NCBI GenBank assembly: GCA_013365365.1
Contig: JABVXU010000178.1
Location: 41,042-105,041 of the forward strand
DNA length: 64,000 bases
Origin: Cruorifilaria tuberocauda
Lineage: Eukaryota; Nematoda; Chromadorea; Rhabditida; Onchocercidae
Direction of reading: 5' to 3'
Part shown: positions 39,727 to 54,357 of the stretch, one piece after another
How positions within the stretch are numbered: the stretch's first letter is position 1
Layout: every line of letters begins with the position of its first letter
Program-made: the position numbers and the translations under genes
Notes under the pieces: model-generated
What the model saw: only the letters and a program-made list of their open reading frames with translations
Databases searched by the model: none
What the model was told of the DNA's origin: nothing

Positions 39727-42700
39727 TTAAATGTAAGCATTGAAGTATTTTAATGTTTGATTGATTGATTTGAAAAGAGTTTTCGCTTTTTTGAACGTTA
39801 AAAAGTAATACCTATAATGACTATGACTCTGATCATACAGAAGATTGCCAGGTTGCGCTGCTCTCGATACAAAAAAACGCTTGGTGGAGCCGGCTTCATT
39901 GTTTCGACGATAATTATTACCCGTTCCAATTATATTCTCTTTAAATGCTTTTCGATGCCGCTGCAAATTCGCCTTGAAACATGCGTGTCCCTTTCTTTTT
40001 TTAATTTTATGATCGATAAATTAAATAAAGAAAAAACAAGGAAACAGTTTTTCCATTTTGTGAAATTATCAAATTGAAAATTTCAAAGTTCCAAAAAAAA
40101 ATTTTGTACGATTGAAATAACATCGAATATTTTCCAACAAAATGAATTGAAAGAATGAAATTTAAGTGATAGAGAAGCAAAATTACAACCATTTCAAAAT
40201 TTAATTTATGCTGATTTTGTACCATTTGTGTTAACTTATGTTAATGAATGATAACTGATAAATTGATAAGTTGAGTGATTAGTAGATGCATAAAAACAGT
40301 GAATGAAAAGAAGTAATTACCAGATGGATTAATTAAGCAAATGAAAACAAATTAATTAGTTCCCTTTCTGAACATTTGACATTAATTATAAATAAATAAA
40401 GTATATATTGTATATCATAATGAAAGGGAATAACAGTTTGATCTGGTTCACCTGAATGTGGTACTAATCTCTCGATATGTTCAATAATTAAACTTTACTG
40501 TAATTTAAATTAGTCTACCTATTCACCAATTGATGACTGGTTTTCCTTAAATTGCATTGAATTTTCACATCTCTTTTACACCTGCTTTTTTCATACAAAA
40601 AATGTAAAGGATTGAAATCTAACCTTACTCATCCAGAAATACAATAATGGATTCCAAACAATGGAAGTCATTGCTATTGCATGAACATTGAGCAATTTGA
40701 AATACATTTGTATATCCAAAAATGCTTCTATAAAATAAATTACAGAAATTAAAATTTTTGATTAATTAATTTAATATTCTTTTAAAAAGTTAAAACAAAA
40801 TCAAATCGATATCGTCCCTTTTCTTCTTCTGAGATTTCCATTCTTTGAAAAACAGAAAAAAAAAAACAAAAAGCTTTTATGAATGAAGCAATCTTTCAGA
40901 AAACGAAAAAAAGTTCCTTTCGTAATTTGAGATAAATGCATTTGTTGCATTTTGTGAAGCGAAATTATTTCATGCATCGATGTTGCATTCATTTCAATTT
41001 ATTTTAGCCATTCAAATTAAACATTTGAATAAATTATTTTGCTAATTCAATCCATAGCTTGTCTGAAGAATTTTTCCTTACCTATTCCAAAATCACGAAA
41101 AATATTAACAATTGTTAATGGTAACCAAGATGCCATGAATACAACAACCATTAATATCAATACATACATTACCCGTCGCTTACGAACAGCTGTTTGAGCT
41201 TGTTGAGCTACAGTTAGCATCGAATGTTGAGCTACGATCCAATCAGCTCGAACCTAATACAATCAGTTTATTCCACTTACTTATTATACTTTATTCATCA
41301 TTCTATGTTACCTGTTACTCTATTTTATCTTACTTCTTTATTATTCTGCTTATTTGCTATTCCATTTTAACTTATTTATTATTTCATTTTACTTATTATT
41401 CAATTTTATTTATTAAAATTTATGCAAGAGATTTCCAGAAATTGCCGAAATAAATGCTATTAAAATTAAAAATTCAAATTCTGATTTCTAGGAAAATTCT
41501 AAAATAAACGTCTATAAAAATTTTTTTCTGTTGTTTTCATTCGATGAAATGCAAGTTTTTCACCAAATAAATAATAAAAAATTAGAAGCAATCGATTAAA
41601 TAATAATTTATCGAAAAATTTCTTCATTTTACGTTGAAATTACTGATAACAAAGCTAAACATGATAATTTTTTTTAAATAAATGATCGTTTATACAAAAT
41701 TTAAATACAAAAATTGAACCTTTTGTAAAATCTTCCAATAGCAAAAGGTCATAATAGTTACCGGAATGAGGTATTGACAAACAAGTAGCATAGAACCATA
41801 AAATAGCTTAATACGATTATCAGCTGGCCAATTATATTCACCACAAAACTGAAAATCAACAAATATCCTTTATTTTTGAAATTTCAAAATTTTCAATCAA
41901 TTGGCAACTGAAAATAATATTCATTTAAATGTTAAAATAAATCCATAATTTAAATAGATTTTTTTGAATATCTTGCTTTGCCATTAATTTAGTTTAATCA
42001 TTTTGATAATAAAATGATAAACCATAAATTAGTTAGTTAACAATATATAATTAACAATTTCTAAAGTTTTATATTCGAAATTACCTTTCTAAAGTTTTAC
42101 ATCAACAAACAATTTCTAAATTAATAATTGCAGTTTTCCTTGATCTCTGCTGTCAGTATACCATAACAGTAATGATTAAAAATTTGTATGTGTCATGCAT
42201 GAATCTTGGATATTTAAGAGTTAAAGGTTAGTCAATAAAAAGTAAAGTTAATTGGAATTTTTTGAAGTAGCTATTTTAGTTGAAATTATCGACATTCTTT
42301 TTTTTTTGCAAATTTCGGTTATCAGAACTGATAATAGGTTATTTTATCACTGATAACAATCGATTCCTTCGTTTTTATTTCCATTTTAATTCCAAATTGT
42401 TATCATTTTTGGAAATCGTTTTTAGGTTGAGACGGTTGAATATATCGAGATATTTTTGCTATTTCAATTTCTCATTTAATATATTCTTTGACGAGAAAAG
42501 AAAATTTTCCTTTGGGAATGAATTGAAATGACTTGAATTACTAAAATGTAATTATTATTACATGCCTTTTGCTTCCATTTCTCCTCCAAAATTTTCAAGT
42601 TAAATAAATTAAATCGGCTTTTTATATCATTGAAAAGAAGAAAAACCAATTAAGCTTAAAATTACGCCTAATTCTCGAAATTAATATATAGTTGCAACTG

Positions 42701-45700
42701 TCTATTACCACATACCAAATAAATTAATGAAATATTCTTTAATTATCAGAATGAAATTGTAATTAAACCTTTAATTATCAGTATGATAATGGAAACGGAA
42801 ATTATCGTACTAAAAATAAATCTAACATTATTATTTGTTATTATTTTTCGATATTTAACTATATGCAGTGATTAATTATCTATAATTTATAAGTGATAAT
42901 GGTAATAAATACTGATAAAGTGATAACTTTCAGTACTACATTGTATGATTGTATAATATTTAGATGTTGCACTACTAATTGCTAAGGTTTTTTTGGAAAT
43001 TTATACTTTTTCATTTCAAATTAAAAACTAAATTGAATTGAAAAGTTAATTTTTTATTAAATTTATCGTAAAAATTATAACAGATTAAAAGTTGCAAGAA
43101 TTCAAATTTTCAATTAAAAATTAAAACTTACATAACCACAAAGTGTTGTATTTTCAAGCGCTAATGACTGCAATTGTTGAGTAACGAAAAGCGGTGATGA
43201 AACAGTAGCTGAAGTAAGCCATGAAATTGTCATTAATAAGTATGCATGATATGTTGTCCATGGTTCTCGAGTTGGCATAACAATACTGCGATATCGATCA
43301 ACAGCTATGAAGCATAAGCAATAACTTGAAATTAATACTGAAAATTTTCATTCAACTTAGAAAAAAATACTATTTTACTTCATAGTTACAAATAGTTTTT
43401 TGAAATTTCAGTATGAAAATCTATAAAATTTTATCCTAATTGTGCGATATTTTTGATAGTTCAAACAATCAAAAATAATTACAATCAAAAATTTCAGCTT
43501 GACCCTACGTTACATTTTTACTCAATTTTACTTTTCCGTTAAATTGCTACTCAGTTTCACGTCAACTTTTACGATTTCAGTTTCCGTTCAATTTTACATT
43601 GTTGAATCTCACGTAAAGTTGTCATTCAGTTCCACGTAAGTAAACACAACAATGGAAAAGCTTGCAAAACTTTATACTACAGGAGTGAAAGAGAAAAGAG
43701 AGAAATTACCTGAAATTCCTTGACATAATGGTACCAATTTACATAATAATGAACCAAATACCCAACGTTTCACGAATGCTAATACTGGCGTTATTGGAAG
43801 CGCTGTTATACATAATAACTGAAATAAAGTAATTGAACGTGTTAATATAGATATCTACAGTGGTATAAGTAATTATTATATATCATAATTAGAATCACAT
43901 TAATGTTTACATGTTATAGTTAGATTATTTAAGATTATTATTTGACAATAAATGAATAATTATATGTTTCATATTTTAGATAATATTATTCTTCCATTTT
44001 TGACTTAAACAACTATCACACAACCTTAAATGAAAGGAAAAGTAAGTAATTTATGAAAAGAATAAGTATTATTCTTTAATTTGTTTGTTTACTTTTCTAA
44101 ATAATTCTTAGCTATAAGCTTAATAAGGTAATCGAAAATAATATATAACTTAATTGAAATTAATTTAATCCACTAACAAAAAAGGTAAGTATATGGATTT
44201 CAATATTTTCTAGGTAAGTCATAAAATACGCATTTTCCTGTCAATAAAACTATCATTTTTCCACTTTGATGTTTAAAGTAAGTACACTGTGGCTTCCTTT
44301 TTTAGAAAATAATTTTTAACCGAAATAAAGATTATCATTAGGATAGACTAATATAAATCATCAAATCATTCTGGTTGACAGTTTGACATATATGATAACT
44401 TTTGTATCATAGATATTTTATAAGATCTGTTTCTTCTTTTTTTGGCCTTAACAGAAACTTTTTCCCCCTTCATGCTAGCAATTTGTCGTTCAGGCCAGAT
44501 GCCACAATCAATTAATACTTTATATAATCATAAATAACTTTAGTCATTTGTTCATTTCTGATATTAAAAATTACTTTATTATTGTTTGTTCCATTAACTA
44601 ACTCGAGTAAATTAGTAATTTGTAATTAATATCAACTAGAATTATAAATTTCAGAAGAAATTTGTCAAATATTTTAGTTTGAAAATGAAAGAGATTTTTC
44701 AAAAAAAAAAAAAAAGTTCGATAGAAAAATCAACGAGCAACTCATCAATGTTTTTCCATGGGACAATAAAAATATCATCATTATCAGTGATAAATAGCTA
44801 TTATTATCACCGTTTAGTGAAATATAACTGTTCCATTGGGATATCAACTTTAAAATTCGAACTAAAATCAATCACTGAAATGCGAAAATTTCCGTTTTTT
44901 CTTTCCCTTTCATTGTTGTTCTTTATTGGATAGAAAAAAAAGTTAGCTTATATATGTAACAAAGAAAACTCTCATGAAAATATAAAATTATTAGCAATTT
45001 TAGATTGAAAATTATAAACGTTAAATTATTATTGAATCACGATTATTGATGAAAAAATTATGCATTGGCAACTATTTGTGATAATCATCGATAAGTAAAA
45101 GTTATTACAGAGTTTTATCTTAGTGCATATTAGTCATAATGATTCTTTTCATCTCTTTCTCTTCTCTCTCTTTCTCTTTCTTGTCCTTCTTTTTCTATTT
45201 GATTTCGAATAAACCATATTTCAGATTCAATACTTGAATTAGATTTTTATTAAAAGCTTAATGAAGTTTTCTTAGCGACTAAATAGATGATTCATTCGAT
45301 ATTCAAAATTTTATTATAATGTCTTTGACGAAGCCATTCAGATAATCTTAAATAAGGTTACAAGAAGTTTTAAAAAACTCAATTTTTGCTTGAACTTTTG
45401 CATAATTATTTGAGCGATTTCACGAAAAGTAACATCATTCAAACGAATAATTGTTTGTCAAGTTATCAAATATATACTCAAATATCATAATCAAATATAA
45501 TCAAACAAAAGAAGAAAGAAAAATACTTCCTAAAGAAATAAAATAAATTTTGTAACGGAAATAGAAACGATAAAATTCTGTGATAGGAAAAAGTGGGGAA
45601 GGAAGTGTTCCCAGAATTAAATATGTTAATGAAATTTTAAATTCAATAATCAATACAAATATCCGATTAGCTAACTGATGGAATAGTACAGCTTAATCGA

Positions 45701-46597
45701 CTAATTTGCTCAGGTAAAACGATGCTAATAATTTTTGTAAGTTATATAGAGTAACATTTTCTTGATTGATACGGGTTTGGAAAAATAATCAATAAACTGA
45801 TAAAGCAATTCAAATTACATATTCATCACAACATCTGAAATGAAATATTTTCCGGAAATGTTTTTCATGTGCGAATAATAAACAGCACTTTGCAATTTTG
45901 AATAATTTCAAAAATTTTAACCCATATTGGAATAAAAATTTTTTTCTGATTTTCACTGAAAACGTAGATTTCTTCGAAAAAAAATCATTCATGATATTAA
46001 ATTATTAGGAAAACAAAAATTCGATGAGAGGTTTACAGGATTCGGAAAGCTAAAGAAAATTGCCTTTTCGGGCTAAAATATTTTCATGATATTTCACGCT
46101 AGTCCATAATATTTCCTTCCAAGATTTCTGCAATTATTATTCTTGAAGTAGCAAAAAATAAATTAATAAATTCCATGCACTAAATATGTTATTCGAAAAT
46201 TTCAATCTGAGCTTAATTTAAAATGACAAATGAAGAATGCATTATTCGTTTTAATTTCAGAATAAATGTATTGCTCAAGTCATTTTTAGCCTGGATCACA
46301 GCTATAATACATATTTCAATTTCAGATGATTGTTTTTTTTTTTGTTTGAAATGAATTACATTGAATTTTGTCTGATATCTAAATTGAGAATTTCAAATAA
46401 ATTAAAATTCTTTTTATTTAAAACTTCACGTATGCATTTACGTATTCTTTCCACTCTTCATTTTTCAAAAGCATAAAAACTTTTATCATGGATAAAAGTT
46501 GATTTTTTTAGAAAATTTCTTCTATTAGCTTTGTAAGAGAGAATTTTTTTTTCATACCTTATTAGCCTTCGAAAAAATTTTCCTCTGTCCTTTTTCG

Positions 46598-46632
<35 letters not shown>

Positions 46633-49600
46633 CCTTTTTATCTTTTTATATTTCTCTGAATAAAAAATAATGGAGGAAAAAATAGAGAAATTATTTTTAT
46701 ACAAATTAAAAACAGGATATGCAAGAAAATATGAAAATATCAAATTTGAAATTTCAGTTATTCCGATTGATAAAACTTATCATTCCTAGAAATTAATCGA
46801 TTCATCCATATAAAAGGTAATCAATAATAGTTAGGAAAAATCGAATATTTAAAAAGTTTATTTCTTAAAAATTCCAATCATTTTTTCATGCAATTTCATT
46901 TCGATATTTCTTTTTCTCTACAATGCTTGGAATTCATAAAATGTTAATTAGCTTCGTTGCTTCCTTTTATCATCAATTTTGTTCACTTTTATCTTTGCAT
47001 TGATAAATTATCACAGATCCCTTAAGTATACTTAGGCATAACTTTTTTGCTTTCTTTTCTTCTCAATTCGATGACTACAGCATGATATAGGATAAAATTT
47101 CAGGTCATTGAAAAATGTCTTCGTCTTGGATATATTCAAATTTCTTGCTATCAAGCTTTATTAACCTCAACAAGTGCCACTTTCCTTCTTAGTAAAAGAG
47201 ATATTGGATTTTCAATTGGATCACCAACTTCTATCCGATACTGCCAGAGCAAACATCGAATGTCTGCATGTATATGTCTGCATGATTGCTGTGCATATGC
47301 GCGTTGCGCGTTTAAACCTATTTGTGCGTATGTATACTCATATGCATATGCGTGTACATGTCCGTATATTGTACGTGTATGTATATGTGCATATATGCAA
47401 GTGTATGTGCAAGTGCATGCTTATGTATGTGCATGATATATATGTGTATAAATGTACATGTGTGCATGCTATGCGTGAGTATGCACAAGTGTGCATAGCA
47501 TGGTGTATGTATATGTGTACGTGTGTATGTAGATCTGTGCATGCTGCATGTGCAAGATGTGCAGATGTGTGCATGCTGCATGTACAAAGTGCGTGCATCT
47601 GTGTATGCTGCATATGTGCATTGTGCATTTATCTTCCTAATGCGCAATTGAACCTTTTTCAAAAAATGAAATGTGATCCAATGAATAAGAAAGAAATGTT
47701 GAATTGGTAAAGAATTAAAATTATCACAGTAAAACTATACAACTAAAATATAATGAAAGACAGAAATTTGTAAAATGAAAAAAAAATTTTATTGAATTCA
47801 TTTCCAGAAAAAGTTTCTCTTGAAAAACTTTTAATATTCTTAAACTTTTCAATTTAAGTGAAGAAAAAAATGAATTTGTGATAATTACTTTATTTTCCTA
47901 ATTATTCATAATAAAATGAATTTTACAATCAATGAATAAGTGAATTCTTTTTTTTTATTTCAAATAAGCTTCGAAATGAAAAATTATCGAAATTTTTTTT
48001 TTCACAAAAAAAAGAAAAAGTTATTGCTGAAAAGATAATGGTAAAAAGTTAACGAACCAAATCAGAAATAGCTAAATTAATGAGAAATATATTTGGAACT
48101 GAGATTCGTTTACGCTTCGCTAAACTTCCAATCAGCAGACCATTTCCAATCAAACCAACAACAAATATAGTCGCATAAAGAATCGAATAAAAAACCTGAA
48201 ATATGATCAAGTTTTAGATACCTCTATCAATCGCTTTTTCCTTGTATTGTTCAATTTAATATGAATTAAAATATAAGTTAATAATTTCAGAAAAACTTAT
48301 TGGATCATTTTAATTTAATCATTTATCAATTTCATTCCTATTTTATCAAATTTAATCTTCATCTGATTTTTAACAATAAAGCATTTTAAATTATTTCCTA
48401 ACTCTAATCTTAATTAACGTAGTTTAATTGAATGAATCTGAACAAAAAAATTATCAATATTTCCAATAAATCATTACTTATTATTTGATTGGCCCTGAAT
48501 ATTCTAAAATTCATTCAGAAATTTGTATTCAATGATATTTGCAATGCTTTATATTTGTGAGATTGTTATCAAGATTGTAATTTATTTGATCAGAAATTTG
48601 CTAATAATGAGGCCATAAAAGGTTTTATAAGTTATCGGAAGATTATATAAATCTCTTGGCCAGTAATTTATTTTCACTAAGATTAGGCATAATGATAAAA
48701 GAAAGAAGCTTAAGTGATTTTTCTTTACTATAATTTCTTTTTTTTCTTCTAAAAGAAAAATTTCTTTGAAAGAGAAAATGAATAACATTTTCTACCGTCT
48801 TTTTTTCCTTAAAAGTATTGAAATTTCTTTAAAATACTAATATTGCCTTCATTAATTTAAATAATGAAATTTATTATAATTTAATGAAGTCTTTGCTCGC
48901 TTTTTTTTTAATTAAAATAATTGAAAAAAAAATCGAAGGAAATAATTTGAAATTAAAAGCTTTTTTTTCATTGCAGAAATTTTGTTGAAGATAGAAAATG
49001 AATTCTTTTTTCCCGTAATTAATTCTCCTAAAAATTTGGCATTCCGTTTTTCAGGTCTAACAAGAAACAGTAATGGAGAAATGATAAATTTTTGTAATTA
49101 TCTTATGCATAACAATAAGTGATATGAAAAAGTGATAATTTTGATAAGTTTTTTTTTGGTTCTTAAGAATTCATATTCCAAAAAAAAATTTCTTTTTTAA
49201 ATCTGTAATATCAAAATAAAAACTGTTTGTGTGTAAAATACAATTCAAGCATACCTTTTTCAATCTTTTTAAACTTTTCTTTTTTTCCATAACAAAATTT
49301 GGATGAAATGATTAAAGAACAATATTGAAGTCAATTTTTGCATCAATTTTTACTGCAAACTTTACTGCAAATCTTTTGGGAATGATAAAAGCGGAAATCA
49401 GTTTGATAAATTATAAAAGAGAAGAAAGACAGTGAATTTCAAAGAATTTTCTTAAATCATTCCATCATTGTCCTCGCTCTCTCTCTTTATCTCCTTCCAT
49501 TTGTTACAAAGATAAATTTTGTCCTTTTAAGCTTTAGGATAACATTGTGATTAAAAAAAAAACACATCAACAATTTTAGCATCAGTGTGATCTATTGATT

Positions 49601-52600
49601 GAAGTTTATCCTTCAAGAAACTACACATTTATTATTCTATACTCTGTGCAAATAAGCTTTGAAAAAAAAGAACTCACTAAAAGTTAACTTAATTTTAGGA
49701 TAAACTGAAATCGAAATTGAAAAAGCCAATCTACATCTTTCAACAATTTAATTACAATGAAAATTTGATGATATACGAATTTATATAGTCATAGTAATAC
49801 AAAACAAACAGTTAAATATATTATAATTAATTAAATGGAATGATTGAAAAATGAAAAAAGAGAAAGTTAAACATTTGTTGATGAAAATTTTCCTTTAAAA
49901 AGGAAACTGAATTTGTTGCACTTTTTTCCTTGGAGAAATCATTTTCTAAAAGTTTATTGTTCATTTTTAGTCAATTTTTCTTGAACTCTATCAAACATTT
50001 GTCAAGTTAATAATAGTTATAATATTCCGAGAAGTTTTTTCTTCTGCCAAAAGCTACAGATTTATCTTTTCACATTATAAGCTTTATGCAACAAACTAAC
50101 ATTTTTTAGTTTTATAAAAAAATCGAAAATGAAGCAGCAGTGAAAGAATATAGAGTAGCTAATATAAAACAAAGATGAGTTGTTAAAATTTCGGATATGA
50201 AATCATGAATTTGTCAAGAATAAAATCAAAATGAAATCCGATATTAAAAAAATTTGCCGTTCACAGTTCTTTTTTAGTTCAAATATAATTTCATAATTTA
50301 AAATGAATTTTAAAGGGCTTTTTTTTGAAAATGATGTCATATATGATGAAAAAGTCAACTTTCGTTCTTGAAAGTAAGTAAAATTTTAACGAAATATAAA
50401 AATCATAAATCGAAATGAATGCATATCAAAATTCGTGACGTCATAAAAGATGAAAGATAAATTGAAATTTTCTTTTTCATCTTCGGAATGATAAACAAAA
50501 TGCTTACAAAATTAGAATGAATGTAATTTTTACTTTTAATTTTAGCTAAAAGCTTTAATTCTGGTTTTTATATCATTTTCAATATTATTTCTATTTTATT
50601 TATAAGAAAAACATTTGAAAATTAATAGATAAAGTATTTTATGGTATATAATATATTATACTAAATGTCAGCTTAGCTAAAAAATAAATGCTGTAGAGTT
50701 CTGATTGGTAAAAATGAAGAAATTCGAAGTTCGAGAAAGAAGGATTGCAGTTCTTTTGAAGAAAGGAAAAGTTCCACTTTAACTTTGGGAAAATTCTTTC
50801 TTAAGAATGTTATTTAAAATTCAATAATCTCTTTTAATGTCTCAATAAAACTTTTCATATAACTTTTGAATGCCTTTGTAATATAATGATTGCAAGTAAT
50901 CTTTCAAATTTTGGATAGGTATATATTTAATTTACAGGATAAAAGTAAAATATATTCATTACTTTTTAGAGTAAATTAATATCCTTTTAAGTGACAATCA
51001 TTTTTTTTAATTTCGATGACTTCACTTTAAATGCAAGAAATAATGAAAAAAAATACTCGAAAAAATAATTTAAAAATTTATTTGATTGAAATATAGGAAT
51101 TAATTCATGGAAATTAATAGAAATTTAAGCAATTAATTAGTAAAAACAACTGATACTTACGATTTCAAAATTTCTAAAAAATATCTAGCTTTTGTTCTCA
51201 ATTTATTCAAATTATTTCAACTCCCTTTTATAGTTTTTCTCAACTTCTTCTTTCTATCAAACATTTTTCAATAAGATTATTATTTTTAAATGGTAAATTG
51301 AAAAATTACAAAGAAAAATGGAGAGAGAGGGAGAGAGAGAGAGAAATAAAGGAAGAGTTGAAAAGAAAAGAAAAGTAGAAAACCTTTTGGAGCATAAATT
51401 CTCACATTCATTTCTCTAAATTATCCATCTGCCTTATTATAAACAAATATTCCCTTATTTATAATTCATTTTCATCATTGTTTTGGGATTTAAATATTTT
51501 TGCTATAACGAAAATTCATTAATGATAATTTGAAATTGCAAAAATTTTAATGAAAATTGATTCAGGAAATCTCAAATTTAATTGGCAAATAAATGAAATT
51601 TGTAGTAGCTTGAAAAAAAGCGCAGTATCATAAAATCGATCAGAAATTTATCGCTTATCACTAAATTTTGTTTTTTATTAAAAATTATCATATCTGATTT
51701 TTTAGCCATTCAATCAAGATAGAGAAAGTTCAAACAAAGTTTTAAAATCGTAATTTTTTCGTAAAACGATCTTCAAATAATAGAATGAAGTGAAATATTT
51801 TTCTTCCAAAACAAAATTTGTGAATAATTATAGTTATAACAGTTAGAAAATAATTATGAAATATGCTTTCACAGTTATTTTTTTAAACTAAGTCTAAACA
51901 ATTTTTAGTAATTTATGTATTGGATTACTTTCTTCAACTTTATTTTTGATAATTTTACAAAAGATTAATTAAAATTATATCACAGAAGATATTTCTAATA
52001 CAAAAATTAAATAGTGGCTGAATAAATTTTTAAAATTAAAATTATAAAATTATTTGTGTATTAATTCTCTGATTGATTAATAAATTATTAATATACCATT
52101 AGTAATATAACATACCTTTAATAATTTTAAAATACATTGGTGAAATATTAATAACACATATTTATTTTAGTTTTGATAACTTTCATTCGTTTTTTCCTAA
52201 TTTAAATTTCTAATCATTTTATATCATCGAAGATATTCCCCATTCCGATTTAAAAAAAAGCAATTCATCAAGCAATAATTATATCCTTAACACAAAAATT
52301 AATTGAAGAAGTATGCGATTAAAGGTATAAAAAAGAAATTAAATAATTTTTTAACAAAATTGAAATTTTCATCTTGTACTGATATGTGATGTCTTTGAAA
52401 TCTTAACAAATTATTGCTAGAAAATAAGTCAATGATTTCACGCATTACCTTGCTTTTCATTATTTGAATTAATCAATTCAATCGCAATTAATCGTTTCAG
52501 GTAATATTTAATTAACAATGCTCGTTTTTAATAATTTTACAGTGATTTATTAAATTACAGTGATTTTAAATATTTTAAATCATGAAATACCTTTTTGTAT

Positions 52601-52766
52601 TTACTTAATTACAACTTTAAAATTTTTTAAAAACTAAAATATAATTTCAATTAGATAAAGATGATAATAAATAATGAACCTTTACATCGAGCCTCAATGT
52701 CCAATCACCAAATGCAGACATAATATCATTAACATCAACACATGATACTGTCATTCGGTTGTTCAT
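39727..52766 (-). CDS. rhodopsin-family neuropeptide receptor-like GPCR, 8 exons, about 392 aa
   Basis: Seven-TM receptor resembling the NPY/NPF-like (NPR) group of nematode peptide receptors; the ligand is unknown. Exons: 52680-52766, 48058-48195, 43710-43818, 43132-43337, 41720-41848, 41082-41253, 40624-40727, 39727-39960 (1179 nt, all phases consistent). The first exon gives a 29-residue extracellular N-terminus with no clear signal peptide. TM1 has GN (residues 46-47). TM2 has NLAISDL. The conserved TM3 Cys is at 101 and the DRY motif at 125-127. The second extracellular loop has NTTLCGYFCGEYNW. TM6 has FMASWLP, where Ser replaces the usual Cys of CWxP. TM7 has WNPLLYFW with NPxxY at 306-310. 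The basic tail starts RHRKAFKENI. A donor-like AGGTATTA in the last exon could give another C-terminus. Introns 1 and 2 are 4.5 and 4.2 kb. Confidence 0.88.
41265..41415. repeat. degenerate ACTTATTATTTTA-type repeat in a GPCR intron
   Basis: Successive diverged words such as TTACTTATTAT, TATTTTATCTTACTT and ATTTTACTTATTATT, just upstream of the exon ending at 41253 as read on the plus strand. Pyrimidine- and T-rich on this strand. Confidence 0.5.
43495..43640. repeat. degenerate TCAATTTTAC / TCAGTTTCACGT repeat in a GPCR intron
   Basis: Alternating diverged copies of CTCAATTTTAC, CTCAGTTTCACGT, TTTCCGTTCAATTTTAC and TTCAGTTCCACGT within the intron between the exons at 43710 and 43337. Confidence 0.5.
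45149..45190. repeat. CT-rich tract
   Basis: Imperfect TCTCTTTCTC run inside GPCR intron 2. One of several polypyrimidine/polypurine tracts in the 38-55 kb part of the window. Confidence 0.7.
46597..46634. repeat. (CT)n microsatellite in GPCR intron 2
   Basis: CTCTCTCCCTCTCT followed by a long uninterrupted CT run. On the transcribed minus strand it reads (GA)n. Confidence 0.9.
47255..47632. repeat. TG/CA-rich alternating purine-pyrimidine tract with tandem GCATGCTGCATG units
   Basis: Almost 380 bases dominated by GTGTATGT, TGCATG and GCATGC words within GPCR intron 2. The right part (about 47535-47632) has three diverged copies of a unit of about 40 bases built on TGTGCATGCTGCATGT. A 178-codon open frame over it (47174-47710) is a composition artefact rich in Cys, Val, His and Met. 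Confidence 0.85.
51320..51346. repeat. (GA)n tract in GPCR intron 1
   Basis: GGAGAGAGAGGGAGAGAGAGAGA, the opposite orientation to the CT tracts elsewhere in this gene. Confidence 0.85.
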
Positions 52767-53030
52767 CAAGAATTCTCGGTACTTTTACACACTTTATATT
52801 TCACAAATTATTTGCCTTTAGAAATATTTCAATAAACCAATAAATGAGCCAATTTTATCTTAAAAAAAAATTTCTCAAATTATTACTCAGAAATTACGCA
52901 ATATTCTACGAAAGCAGAATTTTTTATCGCTTAAAAAAAAGTTTAAATAATCAGAAACTATTTAAAGTATTTACTCAAGTAATAGATATCTATCAGTTCT
53001 TGAATATATACTATTTGATAAGCAATAGGT

Positions 53031-53097
53031 GTATATCAATTTTTGATATACGCTATCTGATATATTATTTTTTTAACAAATTAATAGCGTATGTCAA
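53031..53097. repeat. nested inverted repeats near the GPCR start
   Basis: GTATATCAA at 53031-53039 pairs with TTGATATAC at 53043-53051 (9-bp perfect arms, 3-nt loop). The second arm is part of TTGATATACGCTAT (53043-53056), which pairs with ATAGCGTATGTCAA (53084-53097) at 13 of 14 positions. It begins about 265 bases upstream of the GPCR ATG. Confidence 0.7.
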
Positions 53098-54357
53098 ATT
53101 TTGATATCTTTACATACTCGTTGCATCATTTATATAAATTAAATTATCAAAAAAAAATCCATAAAATTTTTTAGCTATGAAAAATATTTTTTCAGCTTTA
53201 TTAGCTTGCAATTGCAGATATAAAATGAATGCATTTTATCGATATTGCAAATATCAAAGAAAAAAAGGAGAAAAAATCAAATAATAATAAAATATAAAAA
53301 TTGTTAAAAACTATAAGTTATTTAATTATAAATTATTTTAATGTTTTACTACAAAAGAGATCATTTTACTTTTTAAAACATGATAATAGTAAAATGTATA
53401 CTTTGCTCACTAAGTAATATTATTTACAGAGTAATAATTGAAAATTCGTGCAGAAATTACAATTCAAAATTGTAGAAAAATTTGAAATTGATTGCAAAAA
53501 TATCACATAATAGAAGGAATCTCCGGATAACTACAAATTCAAGAGATAATTTCAACGCAAAATTCAAGAGATAATTTAAATATTTATTTTTCCCTTTGTA
53601 GAAATAGAAGTATTATCTCAATAAGCAAAATTAAATTTAGTAGCATTTTCGACTAATTTAATATTTCAGTTTCCTCTCTGCTAATGTTTTATCGTGAAAA
53701 ATAAACCGATCAATAATTGAAAATATTCATTCGATCAACAAAACTTTTAATACCTTATAGGATGAATGAAATTAAAAAGCTAAATTGATTCCTTCAAAGT
53801 TTCTTTAATAGAATGAAAATTTCAAAATCGGATTAATGGCTTAAAATGATCATGAGAAGTAAAGAAGCTTGTAATGGAATGCTAATTGAATCATTTCACT
53901 TCTTTATTTTCACTAAAAGATCAACGGAAACAATTGCAGAATGGAAATTAAAAATTCAAATTTTAATACGATAAATCAAAAATTCAAATTTTAATAGAAT
54001 ATAAATTGAATAAATAAAGATGATACTTCGTCCTTGTAATTTCATTTATGGTAAAATAAAAATACCATATTACAATCAATAAATAATATTAGTGTAATAT
54101 AAAAAGTTCAGAAATAAAATTGTTATCAGTGATCGTTTCAATATTGTTGCAACTATTTAAGTAATTAGCAAAATAATCAAGTGTCGATTTTCCTGAAAAT
54201 TACATTCCCGATCATGCCTTCATTTGAAATTGAAAGTGAGCTTTAATTATCAGTTAAATTAGTAGTGAGCTATTTGCAAGCAAGATGAAACTTCATGTCA
54301 TTTCAAATTTCATTTCATAAAAGTATATGAAAAAGTTTGACAGTGATATTCTTTCTC

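Noticed and set aside
47174..47710. 178-codon open frame on the plus strand, the longest in the window
   Set aside because: It lies entirely over the TG/CA tract; the Cys/Val/His/Met bias is a direct result of that repeat, and the minus strand is equally open.
52844..53104. 86-codon plus-strand frame
   Set aside because: It spans the nested inverted repeats upstream of the GPCR and has simple AT composition.
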